39,694 nt of DNA from IMG/VR virus record IMGVR_UViG_3300002231_000329, positions 58,976 through 98,669 of that record; one strand, written 5' to 3'. A model generated the notes under the pieces. It saw only the letters and a list, made by a program, of their open reading frames with translations, was not told the DNA's origin and made no database searches. The stretch comes from a virus. Position numbers and translations under genes: made by a program. The number at the start of each line of letters is the position of its first letter. The stretch's first letter is position 1. Shown piece after piece: positions 18,345-25,581 of the stretch.

Positions 18345-18362
18345 ATAATACTAAAGTATTAT
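18345..18362. repeat. inverted repeat, possible operator
   Basis: ATAATACT and AGTATTAT are separated by two bases, giving an 18-base near-palindrome 80 bases before the methyltransferase start. The rest of 18306-18442 is a purine-rich (A/G) leader with no gene that I can see. Confidence 0.4.
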
Positions 18363-18442
18363 AAGGAGAGAAGGAAAAAGAAAGAAAGTAGAGAAATAGA
18401 TAGAAGGCCTTTGAATAGGCAGAAACCGTAAATAGAAATAGA

Positions 18443-19948
18443 ATGTTTGATAAAGAGTTTTACCCTACACCTCAACACATAATAGCTACAATGCTTAATG
18501 GGGTTAATTTGCTAGCTAAGCAAGTATTAGAACCATCAGCAGGCAAAGGAGACATAGTAGAATACTTAACCCAGAGTGGGGCAATAGTAACCTCATGTGA
18601 GAGAAATAAAGATCTAGCAAAGATAGTTTCCCAGAAGAGTAATAGATTCCTTAAGAACGATTTCTTAGAAGTAGAAAGCCATGAAGTGAGTCACATAGAC
18701 TTGATAGTGATGAACCCTCCTTTCAGGAACGGAGATGAACATATACTTCATGCATACAGCATAGCCCCAGAGGGGTGTCATATTATTGCTCTTTGCAATG
18801 AGAACACGATGAATAATGCATTTAGTTCGAAAAGAAGGAGCTTAGTCAGAATAGTTAGAGATTACGGGAACCACCAAAACATCAATCAAGCCTTTAAGGA
18901 AGCAGAGAGACCTACAGACGCTTATATATCATTAATCAACATCTATAAGCCATTCACTTCAGAGAAAAATGAATTTAAGGGTTACTTCGATTTAGAGGAA
19001 GATGACACCGATAGAACCAAAGAGGGGTTGATTACCCATAACGATATCCTAGAGATCGTAAATAGATACGTAGGAGCTGTTCGAATGTACGAAGAGGTAC
19101 AAGATGTATCAAATAGAATAAACGACGTGATAAAGCCTATTTCCGGCTACTCAGGGATTGGCTTCGGATGCCAAGACAAAAATGGTAATCACGTTTCAAG
19201 AGAAGACTTCAAGAAGAACCTACAGAAATCCTCATGGAAGGCTGTGTTTGATAAACTAAATATGAAGAAGTATGTGACTTCCTCAGTCTATGAAGAGCTC
19301 AATAAGTTCGTTGAGAACCAAGCCAACGTACCATTTACTGTTAAGAACATCAACAAGATGGTAGAGATGATTATTGGTACTCACATGGATAGAATGAAGG
19401 GTATTGTAGTGAGTGTGTTTGATAAGCTCACCCATCGCCATCACGACAACCGATTCGAACTAGAGGGATGGAAGACTAATTCAGAGTATAGAGTGAATAA
19501 GAAGTTCATCATTGATTGGGGTTGTGTTAGTGTGGGTTGGCATGGAGAGCTTACTTGTGATTGGAGAGATAACTTTGTTCCTGATGATCTAATGAAGGCT
19601 GTGTGCTTCATCACAGGGACTCCATACACCGATGACTATGATTGGTACAAGTTCCTTAATCCTTGTGGTAGAGTTTCCACAGATGAAGCAGCATTAAAAG
19701 GTCTTCCTAAATTAGATAAGGAGGGTAATGAGATTGATTACTTCGAGAAGAAGGCATTCGGTCAGTGGTATGACTTTGGTTTCTTTGAGATCAAGGCCTT
19801 CAAGAAAGGTACGGTGCACTTCAAGTTCAAGAAAGACAGTGATTGGGATCTATTCAATAAGGTGGCCTGTGAGGCCAAGGGCTTCCAATTAGCCTCATCA
19901 TTCCAGAGTGATTTTAGAAAGAAGAGTAGTAGTGTAGTAAAGATTTGA
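18443..19948 (+). CDS. adenine-type DNA methyltransferase fused to a DUF4942 domain
   Basis: A 501-residue protein. The N-terminal part is a class I SAM methyltransferase: 'EFYPTPQHIIATML', motif I 'VLEPSAGKGDIVEYL', an acidic strand end in 'VTSCERNKDL', and catalytic motif IV 'DLIVMNPPF' (N-P-P-F), which marks amino-methyltransferases acting on adenine or cytosine N4. The C-terminal 250 residues are rich in aromatics ('FELEGWKTNSEYRVNKKFI', 'FGQWYDFGFFEIKAFKKGT', 'HFKFKKDSDWDLFNKVA') and match the DUF4942 domain found on plasmid and phage methyltransferases. No restriction nuclease is adjacent, so it is probably a solitary protective or regulatory methylase. The cytosine methyltransferase follows after 5 bases. 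Confidence 0.85.
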   Translation: MFDKEFYPTPQHIIATMLNGVNLLAKQVLEPSAGKGDIVEYLTQSGAIVTSCERNKDLAKIVSQKSNRFLKNDFLEVESHEVSHIDLIVMNPPFRNGDEHILHAYSIAPEGCHIIALCNENTMNNAFSSKRRSLVRIVRDYGNHQNINQAFKEAERPTDAYISLINIYKPFTSEKNEFKGYFDLEEDDTDRTKEGLITHNDILEIVNRYVGAVRMYEEVQDVSNRINDVIKPISGYSGIGFGCQDKNGNHVSREDFKKNLQKSSWKAVFDKLNMKKYVTSSVYEELNKFVENQANVPFTVKNINKMVEMIIGTHMDRMKGIVVSVFDKLTHRHHDNRFELEGWKTNSEYRVNKKFIIDWGCVSVGWHGELTCDWRDNFVPDDLMKAVCFITGTPYTDDYDWYKFLNPCGRVSTDEAALKGLPKLDKEGNEIDYFEKKAFGQWYDFGFFEIKAFKKGTVHFKFKKDSDWDLFNKVACEAKGFQLASSFQSDFRKKSSSVVKI

Positions 19949-19953
19949 TTAAA

Positions 19954-20988
19954 ATGATAACTAGAGAGGAATACGAAAGAGCTCAGCAGATGGTGTGGGA
20001 CTATGAGGATCAGTTATCTTCTGAAGGTGGTATGAATGTGTTGTCGTTATTTGATGGCATAAGCTGTGGGCAAGTAGCGTTGAAGAAGTGTGGGATAGAA
20101 ATAGCAAATTACTTTGCAAGCGAGATCGATAAGTATGCCAACAAGGTAAATGACGATAACTACCCCGACACCATACAGCTTGGTGATGTGACTAAGATCA
20201 AAGCCAAAGACCTTGAGAAGATAGATTTAATCGTCGGGGGAAGTCCATGTCAGGGATTCAGCTTTGCTGGTAAGCAGTTGAACTTTGATGACCCCCGGTC
20301 TAAGTTGTTCTTTGAGTTTGTGAGATTAGTTAAGGAAGCAAGGGAGATCAATCCGGATGTTGTGTTCCTACTTGAGAACGTAAGGATGAAGCAAGAGTAC
20401 CAAGACATCATCTCAGATCACTTAGGCGTTAAGCCGATTGAGATCAATAGCAGTCTTATGTCAGCTCAAAACAGACGTAGACTATACTGGACTAATATTG
20501 AAGGTATAGAGCAACCTGAAGACAAAGAGATTGTTCTCTCTGACATTATCGAAAGTGGTGTTGTAGACAGAGATAAGAGTTATTGTCTTGATGCTAACTA
20601 CTGGAAAGGGGGTAACTTAAAGCAATATTTCGAAAAAAGCAGAAGACAATTAGTGTTCGAGGACCTTGGGTGTTTGGATAATTATAGGAAACTAACTCCT
20701 GTAGAGTGTGAACGTCTCCAAACACTTCCTGACAACTATACAGCAGCCGTATCAGATACTCAGAGATATAAGATGATTGGCAATGGATGGACTGTTGATA
20801 TTATAACTCATATCTTAAGTTATAAATACGGGAAAACCTACCCAGAGAGATTGGAGGAGTTTAGGAGAGAGTGGAGTCTTCTTTTAGAGGGAGAAAATAC
20901 ATCTCTATTAAAATCCAATGGCAATATCATTACAATATCAGGACCTGATCACAAAGAGATTAGAAAGCACATTGAGAAGTTGAAATAA
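19954..20988 (+). CDS. DNA cytosine-5 methyltransferase
   Basis: A 344-residue enzyme with the ordered motifs of C5 methyltransferases: motif I 'NVLSLFDGISCGQVALKKCG', 'YFASEIDKYAN', motif IV with catalytic Cys 'LIVGGSPCQGFSFAG', motif VI 'VFLLENVRMKQ', motif VIII 'SAQNRRRLYWTNI', and motifs IX-X 'KLTPVECERLQTLPDNYTA' and 'KMIGNGWTVDIITHIL'. The target recognition region between VIII and IX is short. ATG 19954 is chosen over TTG 19945. The enzyme methylates cytosine at an unknown site, probably to shield phage DNA from host restriction. It is paired with the adenine-type enzyme upstream and RecA downstream. Confidence 0.92.
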   Translation: MITREEYERAQQMVWDYEDQLSSEGGMNVLSLFDGISCGQVALKKCGIEIANYFASEIDKYANKVNDDNYPDTIQLGDVTKIKAKDLEKIDLIVGGSPCQGFSFAGKQLNFDDPRSKLFFEFVRLVKEAREINPDVVFLLENVRMKQEYQDIISDHLGVKPIEINSSLMSAQNRRRLYWTNIEGIEQPEDKEIVLSDIIESGVVDRDKSYCLDANYWKGGNLKQYFEKSRRQLVFEDLGCLDNYRKLTPVECERLQTLPDNYTAAVSDTQRYKMIGNGWTVDIITHILSYKYGKTYPERLEEFRREWSLLLEGENTSLLKSNGNIITISGPDHKEIRKHIEKLK

Positions 20989-21001
20989 TTACTTACATTT
21001 C
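20972..21001 (+). promoter_or_regulatory. putative promoter before recA
   Basis: TTG at 20972-20974, 19-base spacer, TACATTTC at 20994-21001. The recA ATG is only 9 bases downstream, so a transcript would have a very short leader. Confidence 0.35.
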
Positions 21002-21009
21002 GAGAACAT

Positions 21010-22023
21010 ATGAGTGGAGATAATAAAGACAAGAATGTACTCGATGCAGTAGCTGCATTAGAGAAGAAATATGGTAAGGGTAGTATTCAAAAGCTATCTG
21101 ATGGAGCATGCGACAACAGCATCCCAGCCACATCAACAGGATCAATGGGATTGGATATCGCCTTAGGAATAGGAGGATACCCAGCTGGTAGAGTGATTGA
21201 GATCTATGGTCCTGAATCAAGTGGTAAAACAACCCTCTCCATACATGCAATAGCAGAGTCTCAAAAGGATGGTGGTAAAGCAGCTTTTATCGATGCTGAA
21301 CATGCCTTTGATCCCAAATATGCTGCATCTCTTGGTGTAGATATTGATAATCTTTACTTCTCCCAACCAGATAATGGGGAAATGGCATTAGATACTGCAG
21401 AGATCTTATTGAAAAGCGGAGGATTTGGTATTATTGTTATTGATTCAGTAGCTGCACTCATCCCCAAGGCAGAGCTTGATGGGGAGATGGGTGACAGTAA
21501 GATGGGACTACATGCTAGATTGATGTCTCAAGCGCTAAAGAAGCTGATAGCAGCCGCAAATAGAAGCAACACAATCATCATCTTCATTAACCAAATTAGA
21601 GAGAAGATTGGGGTTATGTTTGGTAGTCCAGAAACTACCACCGGAGGAAACTCATTGAAGTTCTATGCATCTCAGAGACTTGATATTCGCCGTATTGGTC
21701 AAATCAAAGACAAGGAGACCAATGTTATTGGTAATCGAACCAAAGTCAAGGTAGTTAAGAACAAAGTGGCACCTCCATTCAAGATAGTTGAATTCGATAT
21801 CATGTATGGTAAGGGTATTTCGAAGTCTGGTGAACTACTTGATATTGGAGTAGAGTTGGGTGTTATTGATAAATCTGGTTCTTGGTTTGCTTACCAGGGA
21901 TCGAAGATTGGTCAAGGTAGGGATTCGGTTAAACAAATTATCGAAGACACTCCAGAGCTAATGGAGGACCTTGAGGAAAAGATTTGGGCAGCAATTGATA
22001 AAGAAACTGTTGAGGAAAAATAA
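21010..22023 (+). CDS. recA: RecA recombinase
   Basis: A 337-residue bacterial-type RecA close to the usual length (about 350). Recognisable blocks: '[17 protein letters not shown]', Walker A '[18 protein letters not shown]', '[19 protein letters not shown]' with the catalytic Glu region, Walker B '[20 protein letters not shown]', L1 region '[17 protein letters not shown]', '[20 protein letters not shown]' followed by loop L2 '[13 protein letters not shown]', and '[19 protein letters not shown]'. It forms filaments on ssDNA and drives strand exchange. Together with the UvsY-like protein, SSB, SbcCD and RuvC it supplies a full recombination pathway. The close match to cellular RecA rather than T4 UvsX suggests acquisition from a bacterial host. 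Confidence 0.96.
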   Translation: MSGDNKDKNVLDAVAALEKKYGKGSIQKLSDGACDNSIPATSTGSMGLDIALGIGGYPAGRVIEIYGPESSGKTTLSIHAIAESQKDGGKAAFIDAEHAFDPKYAASLGVDIDNLYFSQPDNGEMALDTAEILLKSGGFGIIVIDSVAALIPKAELDGEMGDSKMGLHARLMSQALKKLIAAANRSNTIIIFINQIREKIGVMFGSPETTTGGNSLKFYASQRLDIRRIGQIKDKETNVIGNRTKVKVVKNKVAPPFKIVEFDIMYGKGISKSGELLDIGVELGVIDKSGSWFAYQGSKIGQGRDSVKQIIEDTPELMEDLEEKIWAAIDKETVEEK

Positions 22024-22141
22024 GAGTAAAGAAACAGAGTCCTCTAAGAAGAAGTGGTGTAGTTGGAAACCAATTGAGTGCAAATGCACAAGCGATCACT
22101 GTGAGGCAGATAGTTCAAGTAAGGGCAAACCAAAGAAATAA
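22010..22141 (+). CDS. small Cys-containing basic protein (43 aa)
   Basis: A TTG-started frame inside the end of recA runs to a TAA that overlaps the next ATG by one base (TAATG). It encodes a Lys/Ser-rich start, then '[20 protein letters not shown]' with four cysteines and a histidine, enough for one zinc site. Overlap at both ends fills the gap exactly and favours a real gene, but the weak start codon leaves doubt. Confidence 0.45.
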   Translation: MRKNKSKETESSKKKWCSWKPIECKCTSDHCEADSSSKGKPKK

Positions 22142-22383
22142 TGGGATATCTTTTAGAGCAAAATTTTACACAAACACCAGATAAACCTCCGGGGAACTGT
22201 CAGTGTGTTTGTGTAGTTCGAAACGCAAAGACCACAACTACCCAGTATGGTATTAGGGAATTCTTCTCTGGTCAATGGGTGATTGAAGACGATTATGAGG
22301 AAGTTATCGCTTGGGCGTACTTAGATCCTCATATTGCGCTTAAACTAAGTAATGTGTATGACAATGAATCAAGTAGTTTATAA
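22141..22383 (+). CDS. DUF551-like small protein
   Basis: An 80-residue protein whose spacing resembles DUF551: a proline-containing start ('TQTPDKPPG'), a hydrophobic strand ('CQCVCVVRNAKT'), an aromatic turn ('YGIREFFSGQWVIEDD') and a closing 'VIAWAYLDP' (family pattern V-x-A-W-x-x-L). DUF551 is found in many phages and has no known function. The family match is by eye. The next gene begins inside its last codons. Confidence 0.65.
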   Translation: MGYLLEQNFTQTPDKPPGNCQCVCVVRNAKTTTTQYGIREFFSGQWVIEDDYEEVIAWAYLDPHIALKLSNVYDNESSSL

Positions 22384-22732
22384 GTATCCAATGGAACTAG
22401 GTTCTGGTGATACGTTTGGAATGTTTAAGGGCATTATTTCTATGCCTAAGTCAGCTCAGATCTTAAAGATTGCTGGACAAGGTGATGAGATTTGTGCATG
22501 GGCTGTTAAGCCTACTCCTAGTGAAGGTGATGAGGAGGTTGTTGATGAAATGACTGATGTTTCATTCACAGTAATTTATACTGGAACGGAATTCGATCCT
22601 GAGAAACATACAATGTCTTTCGTAGATACTGTATTTGTTGGTGATTTGGTTTATCACGTATTCAAGGATTTGACAGAGCAAGAGTTGATGGCATTACATC
22701 AGTATCAAGCACAGCAGCAATTAGGTAAATAA
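22364..22732 (+). CDS. DUF7352-like phage protein
   Basis: A 122-residue protein ('MNQVVYKYPMEL') with the order of a widespread uncharacterised phage family: Y-K-Y-P-x-E-L, 'ISMPKSAQILKIAGQGDEIC' (M-P-x-x-A-x-I-L), 'AWAVKPTP', 'FTVIYTGTEFD' and 'DLVYHVFKDL' (V-x-H-V-F). It is likely a small beta sandwich. In-frame ATGs also occur at 22352 and 22358. It ends the gene run started by RecA; a hairpin follows directly. Confidence 0.65.
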   Translation: MNQVVYKYPMELGSGDTFGMFKGIISMPKSAQILKIAGQGDEICAWAVKPTPSEGDEEVVDEMTDVSFTVIYTGTEFDPEKHTMSFVDTVFVGDLVYHVFKDLTEQELMALHQYQAQQQLGK

Positions 22733-22744
22733 TCACAATAATTA

Positions 22745-22774
22745 TTGCAATATAGATATAGCTTCTATATATTG
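22745..22774 (+). promoter_or_regulatory. putative promoter inside an inverted repeat
   Basis: TTG at 22745-22747, 20-base spacer, TATATTG at 22768-22774. The whole element lies within the inverted repeat at 22733-22777, so a dimeric protein could cover it. Confidence 0.4.
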
Positions 22775-22790
22775 TGATCTCAATTAAAGC

Positions 22791-22815
22791 AAGTCCTCCT
22801 CGAAAGGGGAGGCTT
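22791..22815 (+). ncRNA. GNRA-tetraloop hairpin at the start of a predicted transcript
   Basis: CCTCCTC and GGGGAGG pair around GAAA, extended by AAG/CTT past one bulged T. It lies about 16 bases after the -7 element at 22768, so it would be near the 5' end of any RNA made from that promoter. Confidence 0.4.
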
Positions 22816-22862
22816 TATAGAAAAGACATTACCACAAGAAGTAGGCACCCACTTCCGGACTT

Positions 22863-23009
22863 GTGAGGAATACTGACTTCAGAAGAGAAGTGTTTACCAA
22901 CAAGAGGTTTCGATCAGTTCCATCAGGGAATGTTGATGAATACAATAATCCTATCTATAAGGACGTAGAGGATGGATCAGGTACTACCACTACTGAAACA
23001 CAGGAGTAG
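22863..23009 (+). CDS. possible small ORF or gene remnant (48 aa)
   Basis: A GTG-started frame encodes 'VFTNKRFRSVPSGNVDEYNN' and then 'PIYKDVEDGSGTTTTETQE', ending in TAG. The composition looks protein-like, but there is no ATG, and structured DNA overlaps the proposed start. It may be the end of a larger protein whose first part has been lost. Confidence 0.3.
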   Translation: MRNTDFRREVFTNKRFRSVPSGNVDEYNNPIYKDVEDGSGTTTTETQE

Positions 23010-23132
23010 TCATTAAAAGCATGAAGAGGTAGCAGCCATATAAATGATGAATTAAATAAGTAATCAAGGTGCATCCCCAAGCACTGTAAATCGAGTGGGG
23101 CTACTGACTTCTAATCATTCACCGAGATATAA

Positions 23133-23306
23133 ATCTTAATTTACCTTAAACAAAAGGAAATTGATATTTGCTTTCAAACTACAGTCTCGGTGAATCTCTT
23201 CTATCCAACAGGCATTCGAAACGTTCAGATCAAGGCTTCGGGTGAGTATATTGTTGCATACAATGTATACGGCATAAGTCAAGTATTCTTGATGCATATT
23301 CTTTAA
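23133..23306 (+). pseudogene. possible coding remnant without a start codon
   Basis: The frame is open from 23133 to a TAA at 23304-23306. It reads 'TTVSVNLFYPTGIRNVQIKA' then 'SGEYIVAYNVYGISQVFLM', which looks like a beta-strand protein. No ATG is available; GTG 23190 would give 38 residues. Its first half overlaps the 11-base inverted repeat. Confidence 0.25.
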
Positions 23307-23330
23307 AAGAAGTGTTAAATTTGTTTGCTT

Positions 23331-23465
23331 TTGCATAAAAGTTTCGTGCTTATTGCAGATAAGTTAAATATATCTGACAATGGTTTAAGAAAGTGGCTAA
23401 AAACCAGATACAATATAAATAACAAAGAAACTCTAAATAAGGCTTTAAGTGCACTTAAGAGTTAG
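23331..23465 (+). CDS. possible small helical protein (44 aa)
   Basis: A TTG-started frame (also GTG at 23346) ends in TAG at 23465. It encodes 'LIADKLNISDNGLRKWLKTR' then 'YNINNKETLNKALSALKS', two amphipathic helices that look like a small DNA-binding helix-turn-helix. No ATG and no family match, so it is tentative. Confidence 0.35.
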   Translation: MHKSFVLIADKLNISDNGLRKWLKTRYNINNKETLNKALSALKS

Positions 23466-23483
23466 TAAGGCAAATCCTTAGAT

Positions 23484-23530
23484 TGGTGATAGGTGGTTCT
23501 TCGGTTTGGCGACTATGACCTCTATCACCA
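23484..23530 (+). promoter_or_regulatory. leader hairpin before the dCMP deaminase gene
   Basis: TGGTGATAG (23484-23492) pairs with CTATCACCA (23522-23530), with an inner GGT/ACC helix and a 20-base apex. It ends 16 bases before the ATG at 23547 and could control translation of the deaminase. Confidence 0.5.
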
Positions 23531-23546
23531 CGGAAGGATAATTATT

Positions 23547-23990
23547 ATGACTGTAGAAAGAATATCGTGGGATAAGTATTGGATGGAAATTGCCAAGCTT
23601 ACCGCATTAAGGAGCACCGATCCCAAACATAGGGTAGGTTGTGTTATTGTAAACAAAGACAATACATCAGTACTGTCTATAGGGTACAATGGAGATCATA
23701 AGGGAGGCTCTAATAGCAGACTATCATTAGAGACCGGCAAGAGTGGCTTCATTCATGCTGAAAACAATGCCCTCATCAAGATGGATTACCACAATCCATG
23801 CATCAAGAAAATATACGTCACACTCAGTCCATGCTATTCATGTGCTCAGCAAATCATTAATGCTGGCATCCGGGAGGTTATCTACTTAGAAGAGTATTCT
23901 ATAGATGGAATTAAGATCCTAGAAGACTCAGGAATTCAAGTAGGAAGATATGATGAGGATGATAATGTTATTTATCCTCCATGTGTGTAG
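23547..23990 (+). CDS. dCMP deaminase
   Basis: A 147-residue zinc-dependent deaminase starting 'MTVERISWDKYWMEIAKL'; ATG 23547 is preferred over GTG 23493 because the latter lies in a leader hairpin. The substrate region 'RSTDPKHRVGCVIV' and 'LSIGYNGDH' precede the zinc motif 'FIHAENNALIK' (H-A-E) and 'VTLSPCYSCAQQIINAGI' (P-C-x-x-C). It turns dCMP into dUMP, the substrate of ThyX (33800 here). The C-terminus 'VGRYDEDDNVIYPPCV' is typical. It ends in TAG just before the next promoter. Confidence 0.9.
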   Translation: MTVERISWDKYWMEIAKLTALRSTDPKHRVGCVIVNKDNTSVLSIGYNGDHKGGSNSRLSLETGKSGFIHAENNALIKMDYHNPCIKKIYVTLSPCYSCAQQIINAGIREVIYLEEYSIDGIKILEDSGIQVGRYDEDDNVIYPPCV

Positions 23991-23996
23991 AAATAC

Positions 23997-24026
23997 TTTG
24001 TAGATTGATAATAATTAGTTATATTG
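23997..24026 (+). promoter_or_regulatory. putative Bacteroidota-type promoter
   Basis: TTTG at 23997-24000, exactly 19 bases, then TATATTG at 24020-24026. It precedes the small membrane-protein gene by about 50 bases. Confidence 0.6.
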
Positions 24027-24074
24027 TAGGAGTAAATAAGTGCTCGTAATTAGTTGACTGTAAATAAATTAAGC

Positions 24075-24302
24075 ATGGGATTAGCATTCTATTTAATACT
24101 GGCGATAGCCGTGATTCTAGGAGTCATAGCATTGGTATATTTTGTAAGCTTTCATTCTGTTGTAAGAGACAAAGACCTCCTTGAGGAGGCGAATAAAGAG
24201 CTTAGGGAAAACGTAAGGAGACTAACAAGGGAGAGATTCATTAAGTGTCCACCTTCTCCTGAACCAAGGATTAAGTCAGATAATCTATATGGTCCTAAGT
24301 AG
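24075..24302 (+). CDS. small membrane-anchored protein with a coiled coil
   Basis: A 75-residue protein from ATG 24075. Residues 2-26 form a hydrophobic segment ('LAFYLILAIAVILGVIALVY'), followed by a charged helix ('DKDLLEEANKELRENVRRL') and a Pro-rich tail. The layout is that of an inner-membrane spanin-like or lysis-accessory protein, or a membrane-anchored regulator, but nothing decides between these. A TTG upstream at 24054 is unlikely to be the start. Its end overlaps the DnaA-like gene. Confidence 0.7.
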   Translation: MGLAFYLILAIAVILGVIALVYFVSFHSVVRDKDLLEEANKELRENVRRLTRERFIKCPPSPEPRIKSDNLYGPK

Positions 24303-24645
24303 GTATTCGATCAACATGCTAGTTCATTACGCATGTGGTCTATATGGTGTAGGTATAGATAAGTTTTGGAGTAAGAGCAATTATGCTAAAACACCAGAAT
24401 GTCGTAGAGTAGTTTGGTCAGTAGTGAAGTATAAGTTGGGGTTGAGTGATAATGTTTTTATCGCCAACACGTTTAACAGACATCCCAAGAGCATACAAAA
24501 GCAGATCAACAAACTAGCAGAGATACCCTGTGATGAAGAGAAGTATGAGAAGATAGACTTCTACTTCGAGAAATGCTTAATGGAAACAGGAAGGAATCCC
24601 CACTTGTTTGATCAAGGGTATAGCTTTCTATCAAAAGTAATTTAA
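24289..24645 (+). CDS. DnaA domain IV-like DNA-binding protein
   Basis: A 118-residue protein whose middle matches the DNA-binding domain of DnaA: 'FWSKSNYAKTPECRRVVWSV' (R-x-x-x-V helix), 'YKLGLSDNVFIANTFNRHPK' (G-L-S-x-x-x-I-A-x-x-F-x-R-x) and 'SIQKQINKLAEI'. DnaA itself would carry the HTTV signature, replaced here by 'HPKSI'. No ATPase module is present, so it cannot act as an initiator alone; it may bind an origin or act as a regulator. The match is by eye. It starts within the last codons of the membrane-protein gene. Confidence 0.6.
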   Translation: MVLSRYSINMLVHYACGLYGVGIDKFWSKSNYAKTPECRRVVWSVVKYKLGLSDNVFIANTFNRHPKSIQKQINKLAEIPCDEEKYEKIDFYFEKCLMETGRNPHLFDQGYSFLSKVI

Positions 24646-24666
24646 TTGTAAGCAAATAGTAATAGA

Positions 24667-25098
24667 ATGGAAAAGATACTATCGTATAAAAGCAAAGCAA
24701 GAATGGTATGGGATATACTATTCAAGCCAAGTAGAGTTAGAGAAGAAATATACTCTACTCTTCAGAAACAAAGGGAAGAACTAGAGATAAGCTTCCAATC
24801 AAAGATCATCGAGATTGGATTTGATCATTATAAAAAAGCTATTGTGTCAAGTTCTCACACTAATCCAGTATTCTTATTGGAAGTACCCATTAGCTCAGAT
24901 GATCGCTATCATATTCATGCAGAAGAGAAAAAGGTTGATAGAATGTCTATTGCATTCACATCAAGTTTTCTAACAATGGATCAAATCAAGAGATCAGCAT
25001 CTCACGTCCTAGCTGATAAGTTAATCGAAGAAGGATTCCTTCAATCTAAAGTAGGGGAAGGTGCGGTAATGTTTTATGTAAATGCATTTGGATTATAA
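24667..25098 (+). CDS. hypothetical protein
   Basis: I do not recognise this 143-residue protein. The first third is a charged helix ('VREEIYSTLQKQREELEISF'), the rest alpha/beta ('NPVFLLEVPISSDDRYHIH', 'MFYVNAFGL'). It lies 21 bases after the DnaA-like gene, in the same run of small genes, and has no catalytic motif or membrane segment. Confidence 0.65.
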   Translation: MEKILSYKSKARMVWDILFKPSRVREEIYSTLQKQREELEISFQSKIIEIGFDHYKKAIVSSSHTNPVFLLEVPISSDDRYHIHAEEKKVDRMSIAFTSSFLTMDQIKRSASHVLADKLIEEGFLQSKVGEGAVMFYVNAFGL

Positions 25099-25113
25099 AT
25101 AACCCTGGTAATA

Positions 25114-25581
25114 ATGAACGAAAACAACGACAACCACACTATCTATCTCCAAAAACCAGATGGAGAACAATGTAAAGTAGTCTGCTACAAAGAAAAACAC
25201 TTAGACATAATATTTGATGAGATCAATAAGATGCCCGGTGTTAAGACTATCATAGAGAAAGACTATGACTCTTCCTTCAAGATGAAGATCAATCTAACTC
25301 ATCCAGACGATGATAACATGTCATTGGGAGCTTTCTATACCACCGATCTATATTTGTATACCTACGATAAGGTTGATGAGTTGGAGAGGTTCTGTAAAGT
25401 ACACAATCTCACCATGGATACCACATCAAACCCACATCTCACTATCATCACCATTACAGGAGACATGATAGACCATAAGGTAGGATCTACATTGTTTCAT
25501 CTCAAATCATTCAGAGAAGAGCTGAACGACCCCAAGACAGTAGTATTATTCAATGAAGATATAGAAGCTAAGAATGGATAA
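25114..25581 (+). CDS. hypothetical protein
   Basis: A 155-residue unknown protein with an alternating alpha/beta pattern ('HTIYLQKPDGEQCKVVCY', 'PHLTIITITGDMIDHKVGST'). No conserved catalytic set is visible. It overlaps the next gene by 8 bases and is probably expressed with it. Confidence 0.65.
   Translation: MNENNDNHTIYLQKPDGEQCKVVCYKEKHLDIIFDEINKMPGVKTIIEKDYDSSFKMKINLTHPDDDNMSLGAFYTTDLYLYTYDKVDELERFCKVHNLTMDTTSNPHLTIITITGDMIDHKVGSTLFHLKSFREELNDPKTVVLFNEDIEAKNG

Larger units (their letters stand above)
22733..23546 (+). other. about 800-base structured stretch without a convincing full gene
   Basis: This is the longest gap in the window. It holds an extended inverted repeat right after the stop (TCACAAT at 22733-22739 pairing with ATTGTGA at 22771-22777, with inner ATATAGA/TCTATAT); a promoter (22745-22774); a GAAA-tetraloop hairpin (22791-22815); further pairings such as CACAAG/CTTGTG and ACTTC/GAAGT around 22840-22892; a GTGC/GCAC hairpin near 23071-23086 whose CCCC loop can pair with GGGG downstream (pseudoknot-like); an 11-base inverted repeat ATTCACCGAGA/TCTCGGTGAAT near 23117 and 23185; and a hairpin before the deaminase gene. 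Reading frames here are short and lack good starts. It could be a noncoding RNA, the remains of a gene, or both. I saw no tRNA cloverleaf. Confidence 0.5.

Noticed and set aside
22733-23546. tRNA genes in the large gap
   Set aside because: I found no acceptor stem with a matching T-loop and 7-base anticodon loop; the hairpins present have 4-, 6- or 8-base loops.
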